A DNA stretch of 64,000 nucleotides from assembly GCF_001649575.2 (NCBI RefSeq), contig NC_051452.1:1941215-2005214 (forward strand), written 5' to 3'. Positions within the stretch are counted from its first letter, which is position 1. Every line of letters begins with the position of its first letter. This DNA comes from Kryptolebias marmoratus (taxonomy: Eukaryota > Chordata > Actinopteri > Cyprinodontiformes > Rivulidae). A model generated the notes under the pieces. The model was given only the letters and a program-made list of their open reading frames with translations. It had not been told where the DNA came from and ran no database searches. Below, in pieces: positions 56,230-64,000 of the stretch. The position numbers and the translations under genes were made by a program.

Positions 56230-59200
56230 GACCCCTGGTATCAGATTTTAGTACATGAGGTAAATATGGTGATGCATGATTAATGTTCTGAATGTTTTTG
56301 ACCCATTCAAAACAGAAGACACTTACAGGCCAAACAGTTATAAAATCTCTGAGGACTGTTAAGGACTATCTGGACTATAAGTCGGCCCACCTCTGTCACC
56401 TCTCTAAGCTGCCAAGCAACATGGTTACAACACAATAACGAGCCACATATAAAACGGTAAAGCCAGCTTCTGGGCTTGACAGTTTGACGTGTGCAGCCAA
56501 CGATGGTCTGGCTGCACACAGGCAAACTTTCTCCAGTCGATAGTCAAACTATGGAGTGGTCCCGCGCGATTCAAAATACCTAAGGAATTTTCATTCCTGA
56601 ATCTAACAAAGTAACTTCAGTGCCTGAGCCTCAATGGGAAATATTGTTGCCTAAACTCCCCAGCTTCCTTCTCCAACTCTCCTAAAGAGACACAGAGATG
56701 CTGTAGTCCGAGCAAGCACAGGGCAACTGAAAAACAAACTATAAAATAAAAATACAGCTGGTCTCAAACTGGAGTTATTTCCTCCAGTCTTTCTCTTGAG
56801 ATAACATTCATAAGAAAAAAAAACCCTCCAAGATGACCTTTGCAAGACTTGAAGTTGTAGTCTAACATTGTGGTTTGGCAAAAATGAAAACGTGAAATTG
56901 TAAAATTGATTGGGTTTCAAAAATTTTCTTGTAAAATTTATTGATGTTTTATTTTTTAGGTTTTCTCAATCTATAAATAATATGGCTAAAAAACAAAGAA
57001 TTTGGAGAAATCCCCGTAGGCAAAGGACAAGACTGGAAACTAATTCTGAATGCTCATGATGTTTAAATGGACCTGATTTTACAATGGAAGTCGGTGCACT
57101 GGCTCAGGGAAGTTGCTAGTCAACACAATTCAAAAGCTGCCATTAGTATATGTATGTATTACAGTAACTATGCATATATAATGAGTCTGGGTGGTGAACT
57201 GCTCTAAGGTTCAAAATGTCTTCCAATTAAAACGTTTATACTTAAAAAAAATCAAATACAGTAAAATTAATATGTAGTTGCAAACTACAAATCGTAATTG
57301 CAAACTATTACGATTCAATTTTATTTACTTTTTACTCAGAACCCTAATTATTTCGGGAATTAGTTTGTTAATAATTTGCTCGCACATTTTTTTTTTTTTA
57401 AAATCTGCTCACGAAACTCAGCTAATGAGCGGCGTGTTCCAAAGACGAGCCAACTTTTAGTTGTTTCCCTGCTTCTTACCAGGCTGTGAATATGTAGTCA
57501 TAATCATTATTTTGAGAGCTGCAGCCTTGTTGAGTGTAGATAAATAAATAAATTCAATTCCAATTGTTTATTAATTGCAGGCAAAATCCTATTTTTATGT
57601 CGAGTTGCAAAGTGCTTGCAGATCTGCAGTATTTTATCCATTTTAACCACTCAGACTGACAGCAGTGTTTCTTGTTGTTGGCCAGATTTTAACTTTCTAA
57701 AAATAACACTGAGTTCAGTAACCCACATGGTCTTTTTGATTTGTAATTAAATGATATTTTGGTTGTTTTGAGATGGGATTTTGTGGAAAGTAGGGTTGCC
57801 CATCTCTGGCCAGTGGCCAATTTTATACATATCTCAATTCACTGCCAGAAATCTGATTCATTATAGATACAGGAGCAAGAAAACCAATAAATCCAGATTT
57901 ATTCCCAAAACTGCGTCAGTACATGGCTGCTCTATTGATTCAAGCGCATCATGCACATGTGTGCCCATGGATGGGTACAGATTCATCTTCACATCCCTAG
58001 TGAAAAGGTTCTGAACAATTACTTTGCCTGTTGTACGTAGTTTCTGAATGGCCTCAGTTTGGAAGAATAATTTACATTTGACCAGATGTATCTAAGACCA
58101 AAGTGGATTGGTGCTGTCTTAAAACGGCTCCGATCTCCAAACTTCCATAGCCGTTCTTACAAATGCTAACATTTAAACTTTTACTCTCCGGTCAGTTTCA
58201 CTTTACATTGTAATTTTGGCAGAAATGTTATGAAATTCCTGCCGGAAATGACCCTACTGTGCACAGGAAATGGTACGGTTCGCTGCAACCGTTACTATCT
58301 TTGCAAACACTCGTAGAATTCCGTGTGTAAAAACCGCTGAGTTGCCCCCCTTAGAGCTCTCCACCAAAACGCAAACACGCCGTCACACGGTCTTAAATAA
58401 TTGTAGACATCAGTCTCTGGATGGAAACTTGCGAGCTGGAAATCTTTGAGGGTTTTGTACGTACGCTCCTGCCTCGCCGGCAAATGCGACACCCAGACAC
58501 GCACAGCATTCAAGCTGCTGCTCGAACGAAGAAGCTACTTTCTGGATATATGTTTTTGGTCTTCCGGCAACCAGTTTGTGCATGTGCACCATTCTCTCCT
58601 GCACTGGGCTCGCGACCAAAACTGACTGCTGTCTTAATGTTCCGAAACGTTTGCGAGTCTCCTCGTATGAGTCGCAGCGCTTCGCTTTCACACTACAGCA
58701 ATCAAACCAAAGAAACTCTATCTCCAAATAACCACTGGATCATCTCGGGCATCTGGAACCCACTTCAATTTAGTTTCCACAAGTAGAAAGAGTGAAAAAT
58801 GTAAAGCGACTTTGGGATGGTTTGGCGACCTATAAAATAATTTGCGCCACTGTCAATTTATTAGCAGCTATGGATGCGTCATAAGTGCCAATTCAGTTTA
58901 ATTCTAATTGAAACTAAAGTATTTTATGTCTTTAATTAGTTGCGCCCAAGCGATATGCAAAACGTTAAGATCCACTTTTATCTTAGCTGTCCTTTTGGAC
59001 ATAAACTCTAATTCTCCAAACTGAGGTTTAAAGAGCCACAACTTTCTAGATAGCTCCAGGATTAAATTACCATAGATCATAACAATTTCACAGAACCCCG
59101 CTTTAAAATGTCCAATACATTTCTGCAAGTTTTAAGATCTATTTGGTGTAAAAGCCAAACGTATAGCTAATATTACTTGTTTCTTCACACAGCTTGGTAA

Positions 59201-59960
59201 ATAAATCATCTATAGCTTTGGAATCTACTGCATAAGTGATGTATATGTGTATGCTCAGGAGCTATTTTTAATCTTTCATTTTAAAAGCAGTTTCTGAATA
59301 TTTCCATGATCCCAGGCGGTACATTAAAATCACATGATTACACAGCCAAAAAAATAAATAAAAACATCTGGACACTTGAGATTAGCTCTTTGGAGGTTAA
59401 TATTTTTTTTAGCGTCACGAGGAATGTTTGTGTTTGGGGTGGACAGCACTCCCACACACACTTGTACACACACACACACCTGCTGTGGCTGAAAGGCGCT
59501 GGACCAACTCAACGTATGACCTTATCTTCACAATGTTGTCCCACTCTGAGGAGATTTACTCCGCAACGTTACCTTAAATCCTCCTTAAGCTGAGAAATTA
59601 AAATGTTGCTGTTGGGAAGTCACTCTGGCGGGTTTGGACATATGGGCACGTGGACTGCCTCTGATGTAGGAACCGTTTGACGTTTTCATTATCCAAGCAG
59701 GACTTTTGCCCCTTATTAAAGGTCACCAACGAGTTAAGAAGCTTCCGATCTAAATATGTAGCAATGGCAAGCCTTATAAACAAAAAAAACAACAACTATC
59801 TTTTAAAATAATAGGAAACATCAATATTGTTAAGAAATTCTGCGTTTATAATTTACAAGCAGACCAAAAAAAACCCATCATGGGGTGTTTATCGTCACTC
59901 ATCATTATATTCTTTCTATTTTTGCTTGCATTTAATCAAATGAGCACATTTTCGGCACCC
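56230..59960. other. Plain AT-rich DNA
   Basis: Several open frames up to 121 codons (for example 58421-58786) lack recognisable domains and overlap on both strands. Poly-T lies at about 57388-57400. A CpG-containing stretch occupies 58310-58700. Nothing else supported. Confidence 0.35.
59453..59479. repeat. (CA)n microsatellite, interrupted
   Basis: CA units broken by cttgta. Confidence 0.9.
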
Positions 59961-59964
59961 ACCG

Positions 59965-60400
59965 TGAAGCGAAAAGGTGGGTGGAAATTAATGTCTCCGC
60001 GAAAGCCAATTCATCCTTGCCTCGGATAATGTCAGACACATCCTGAAACACAAAGTTCATGTTATTTCAACAGAGCCGAACGGCAAACAAGGTCATATAA
60101 ATGACTCCCGTCGTAGAAACGGATTAAGAACTAGATAGTTCCCCTCATCTCGGCAACCCACAGGAGACCCAAATAGTCACAAGGTGCCTCGGGAGGAAGC
60201 TCGTCTCTGCTTTGCACCCTTCGCGGCAACTATGAAATCGAGATAATGTGATTAATTCCCCGCATCTGCAATTACATGCTGTGACACAAAAATTGTTAAT
60301 TATCGTTTGAGTGCAGGAAATTATACCACCGGCGTATGTGGGTGAGCATGTGTGCTCCTGAGCTGCAGAAGTTATTTTCTATGTGTAGTCTGTGACAAGC
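59965..60400. promoter_or_regulatory. Candidate conserved non-coding block
   Basis: Complex sequence with clustered AT-rich cores (gtgattaattccccgcatct, gcaattacatgctgtgacac, gttaattatcgtttgag) within CpG-containing flanks. It is repeat-free. This is the best homeodomain-type motif cluster in the window by eye. Confidence 0.35.
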
Positions 60401-62340
60401 TGCCGATTACCTACACAGGACCGCATGTACGGGGATTTTTGTTTTCAAACGCAAACGAGGATTTTAAGGGTTTAGTCGGCTGTATTTATTTTAAGCTAAC
60501 TATTCAGCTAATTAAATTAATCCTAAACTAACACTTTATTGTAAATACACTTTAATATAAGCCTATGTCCTCTTTAATATTTATACAAAGTTATATAACA
60601 GGGTTTTTATGTATTTATTACAGACTGAATAAAGTAGTAGTAGTAAAGTAGTAAATATCAATTTTTGTTGATCTCCTTTATCTATGGGTAAGTTTTGGAA
60701 AGCATCCAAAATTCCATAAAGGTTCAGGCAAATCTTTCCCACTTTCACACTACATGTTTATTGGGTTAGAATTCTGATCTGAAACCACAAATAAACAAAA
60801 AAAAAAAACACCTAACTGTAGCACTTCCTGTTTAGCCCGGGGCCCTTACAGCAGGCATTTCCTATTATTTTCTGATGAAACAAGCATATCATGCAAAATT
60901 TACAACAATGTAAAAGTTTAAAATGTTTTTTTTGTTGTTGCTGTTGTTGTTTTTTTTTTTTTTTTTTTTTAAAAAGCACTAAACCCTGTTTGGAGTGATA
61001 GCCTTAGTTGATTAGCATCTTAGCTAATTAACAATGGTGATAGAACATGCAGTTAGCATTATTACCATTCAAATGATGTGTAAATACTAAATGTAGCATT
61101 TAATCACACTGCTGGGAAAAGTTTTGAGTTTAAGTTTAAGTCTCTGGTTAGCTAACGGCTCTGGTCAGCTAATTGCTAAAAGCTATTAGCTCTGGTTAGC
61201 CATTAGCTTGACTCTCCCCTGATTCAATGGATGTTTTCTCTGGTGTTTGCACCTCCCATTCATACAACAATGAAGTCTTTTCTTTTTCTTTTTTTTTTTT
61301 TTGTTTTGTTTGTGTGGATGAGAAACGCAAAGCTTTTCAGAAATGATGTTGCAGCCTATTTTCAATCTGTCAGTTTGTGCCCTTGAAACCCAAACAACAA
61401 TAAAGAGTTCTGTCTTTTTTCTTCATCCTGATCCTGTCCCCATTAAACTCTGACCATGTGCCGAGGAAACTGACACTGTAAAAAAGAAAGGGAAGGACAA
61501 AAAATAAAAAACAAGTTTTGAGAACATGTTCAGTCAAGAAACGCCTGTTCATTTGCTGTGTTTGTATTTGATAATGTAAAGGTTTTCACCACTCACCACC
61601 TAGTGGCTAAACATGAGTATTACAGCAATTTTCTTCCAATGTTTAGATAAAAAAAATACAAAAACTGAGAAAATCTGTCTAAAAGAATATCCAGAGTAGT
61701 GTGAACAGGGCCTCAGATTCTTCAGGCAGCTGTCTGCTGCAAAACTACTTAACCTTTCAAACCATCTCTTTAGTTGTTGTAATGCAGAAGAATAAGATTG
61801 CATCGAAAGGAGAAAATCGGAAAATCTACAAATAATTTCCTTGAAGGAATAAAAGCATGGTTTCCTGTTTAAGTTGAATGAAACTGACTAGAGTAGGCAG
61901 TGTCGATCAAGGTTACAGATCAACCAAGTTATTTTTTTTTAAAAACTGCATTTTCTTCTGTTTATTACAGTGAGTAATTCTTAACCAGTCCATAACAACG
62001 TATTGTTGTTTTTCTGTAAGATCTACTGGTGTGTGGTTTCATGCTAACGCCTCTGCTTATTGTCAAGGGATTAGGACCACGAAACTGATTCAGTGGAGTA
62101 ATAAAGGCTTTCTGTAAACTCCAGATTAATTGGGATTAAACACTTAAACATTTTAGGTCTTGTTGGGGCTGAAAAGAAAGTGAGAAACGCTTTTCACACC
62201 AACATGGTTCACTTCGCCCAGAGGGAGAAAGACATTCAGAAACTGTGTGATGTCTGCCACTTAAAAATACAGTCAGGTTGAAAGAAGGAGCCCATGAGCA
62301 TTAGCCACCTGTGAGCCTGTTAATACCTTTTTGTCTGTGC
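60401..62340. other. Plain AT-rich DNA with homopolymers
   Basis: It includes (GTT)-rich sequence leading into a T run at 60950-60970. A short degenerate patch of ggttagct-type units lies at 61146-61212. Nothing else recognised. Confidence 0.4.
60950..60970. repeat. Poly-T tract after (GTT)n
   Basis: About 21 T, preceded by ttgttgttgctgttgttg. Confidence 0.95.
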
Positions 62341-62349
62341 AGGGGTATC

Positions 62350-62372
62350 GTGTGTGTGTGCGTGTGTGTGTG
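62350..62372. repeat. (GT)n microsatellite, interrupted
   Basis: GT units with one CG interruption. Confidence 0.92.
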
Positions 62373-62479
62373 CACCTGTGCTTCAGATTTTCCTTTTTTT
62401 TCCATTTATCTATTTTTACTCCTTGCCTGGGAGAAGTGAGCTGATTATAACACAAGCAAGGTCTGGGCAGCCAGTGTGT

Positions 62480-62720
62480 AAAATTGGACCTTGTCTGCCA
62501 GTTTCCGCCAACACCTTGGATAGTGTTGCGTGAAATGAAGAAACACGGGAGGCGTGAGGGGCAACGCGGCCGGGGGTATTTCGGCGGGACGCGTTTAAGT
62601 TGGGGAGTAGTTGTTTTAAAATCCCTGCAACTTATCTGCCCGGTTTCTTCTTTGACAGCAAAGGCCGTTCTGCTCTGGTGCACCGTTTGTGTCGGCAAAC
62701 CCTTAAAGGCTTCTGCAGCT
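62480..62720. promoter_or_regulatory. CpG-containing block
   Basis: A local rise in CpG (caacgcggccgggggtattt, then cggcgggacgcgtttaag) in otherwise AT-rich DNA. A 108-codon plus frame and a 141-codon minus frame overlap here, and neither is recognised. Confidence 0.22.
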
Positions 62721-62729
62721 CATCGAGGT

Positions 62730-64000
62730 TTAAAGAGGTGGTTTGTGTCTACAATTGCTCTCTCGCGACGATTTCTTAGCTTCATGGTGCTTCAATGTAA
62801 TGGCAGTTAGATTCACATTTATAATCCTTAAATGTAAAAGATAGGCATTGTTCCTTTTCATGTCTTTTAAGTGGAGACATTTCATGCTGCTTTTCGTGCG
62901 GAGGAACTCGTACCACGCTTGTTACTGCAAAACCTTTTCCAAAGGTCAAGCTGAAAACAAGGATCCTTATATTCTGAAGTGTTTTAAATTCGAAAACACT
63001 GAGGGCATGGCATCTACAGCTGCGCTGTTTGTATTGTTGACTTTCTGTTGTTTTATTGTCCTCTAATAAACAAGGAATTTCTTTCTCGTGTCCCAATGAA
63101 ACCACTTAACCAACCAGAGTTTCATTTATCTTGCGAGACCCTCTGCTCATTTGCACTGCATTAGATTAAAGGTAATTTCCTGTCACGGCACAAATTATGA
63201 TCATACAAGTCAAATAAGGGAGTAGAAACATGCAGGATAAAAGAAACTGTGCGGAGAAGATTTTATTTAATTGGACTGAATAAATAAATTAAGAAATGGG
63301 CAAAAAAAGAGCTGGTCTGCCAGATTAACCTTGTAAAAGTGGAGGTTTCACATCCTTGATTCTGAGCCTCAAACAGTCACAAAATGTCTGTTTGGAGGGC
63401 TGTTTTGCACCTCATGGAGGAGATGCTGTAATTGTGCAACACTGGGGCCACATCACTGTGTGTCATTCACCATCAACAATGGAGGACTCCGTAGTTGGAG
63501 CTGTGCTGTGGAGTCTTCGGTTAAATTATTTTTTTAAAGAAGAGTCTGAGCAGCTACAAACATCCGAAAGGAGCAGGACTCCAACGGCGGATCAGGTAGC
63601 TTTATGCCACTCACGTTCAAAGAAGAGCTCAATGCAGCCGACAATGGGAACAGTTATGTAGCTTCTACTTGAGCAATGTGAAAGCAGTTTTAACTGTGCA
63701 AGTACTGGAAGAGTCTTTAGTTTGTTCAGCCTATCAACCTACGTTTGTTTGGACCAATTGCATCCCCTTACATCACTCAAGGTCCCTTTTGACTGAAGAA
63801 AACCCCTCATCTGTAGCAGAAGCTAAAATGGATCCATAACGTGTAGCTATAAGGACTACAAATGGCTTCAGTATTATTTGTGCTAAAACAGGGAAAAGAA
63901 AAAATAGTGCAGACTACCTCTAAAGGTTATTTGGCCCAAGTTTATTTCATTAACCTAACCAAGTAGCTTTAGTGCCTGAACCTTACCCTTTCAAACCTGA
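62730..64000. other. Plain DNA
   Basis: A 101-codon open frame at 63356-63661 lacks an ATG start and any recognised domain. Nothing else supported. Confidence 0.35.

Noticed and set aside
62273..62698. 141-codon minus-strand frame
   Set aside because: It includes the (GT)n microsatellite (Thr-Arg-His runs) and overlaps an equally open plus frame.
63356..63661. 101-codon plus-strand frame
   Set aside because: It starts without ATG and has no recognised motif. It is no better than other chance frames.

Overview
This is a vertebrate nuclear genomic window, most likely from a teleost fish. It is AT-rich and full of simple-sequence tracts. It carries relics of fish-typical transposons: short palindromic hAT MITEs with 8-bp target duplications, a Tc1-like transposase relic, an L2/Rex1-type LINE tail, a Ty3/Gypsy integrase fossil and a solo-LTR-like sequence. 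The exact species cannot be read from the sequence. No bacterial-style gene organisation, complete host protein-coding gene, rRNA, tRNA or CRISPR array was recognised. The long open frames trace to repeats, microsatellites or chance, and many lack an ATG. The window reads as a gene desert or part of very long introns. The best host-exon candidate is 61 bp at 24953-25013, with consensus splice sites. || LAYOUT. 0-8.5 kb: microsatellites, two family C copies, one hAT MITE and plain DNA. 8.5-11.6 kb: a dense cluster of a roughly 250-430 bp interspersed element, called family A here. 15.1-16.1 kb: a non-autonomous hAT inserted inside a family A copy. 17.35-17.65 kb: a CpG-richer block with a GC box and a perfect RFX X-box. 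19.2-20.2 kb: an A-rich interspersed repeat, a short telomere-like tract and a truncated MITE with a perfect target duplication. 22.3-23.0, 26.0-26.3 and 28.5-29.6 kb: candidate conserved non-coding or regulatory blocks. 23.8-24.25 kb: a hAT MITE nested in a family C repeat. 27.0-27.6 kb: family A. 31.4-31.6 kb: LTR-like. 32.4-33.15 kb: family C, then a Tc1-like transposase relic. 39.5-40.3 kb: a minisatellite with higher-order organisation. 41.6-42.3 kb: the strongest CpG-rich block, ending in a splice-donor-like site. 43.6-43.8 kb: a second, degenerate minisatellite. 45.4-46.0 kb: a hAT MITE and a CpG-rich block. 48.4-54.8 kb: many family A copies, a Gypsy integrase fossil and a Tc1 terminal repeat. 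55.3-56.2 kb: a CpG-rich block and a LINE tail. 57-64 kb: mostly plain DNA with one AT-rich candidate regulatory block near 60.2 kb. || HOW IT FITS TOGETHER. The most informative structure is the repeat landscape. Family A has at least 22 copies, often two or three head-to-tail. It bears a palindrome at one end and a hairpin at the other, and it is older than at least one hAT insertion. Between the repeats lie low-repeat blocks rich in TAATTA-type or CpG-containing sequence, which could be regulatory elements of a distant gene. That last point is inference and cannot be tested here without a cross-species alignment.
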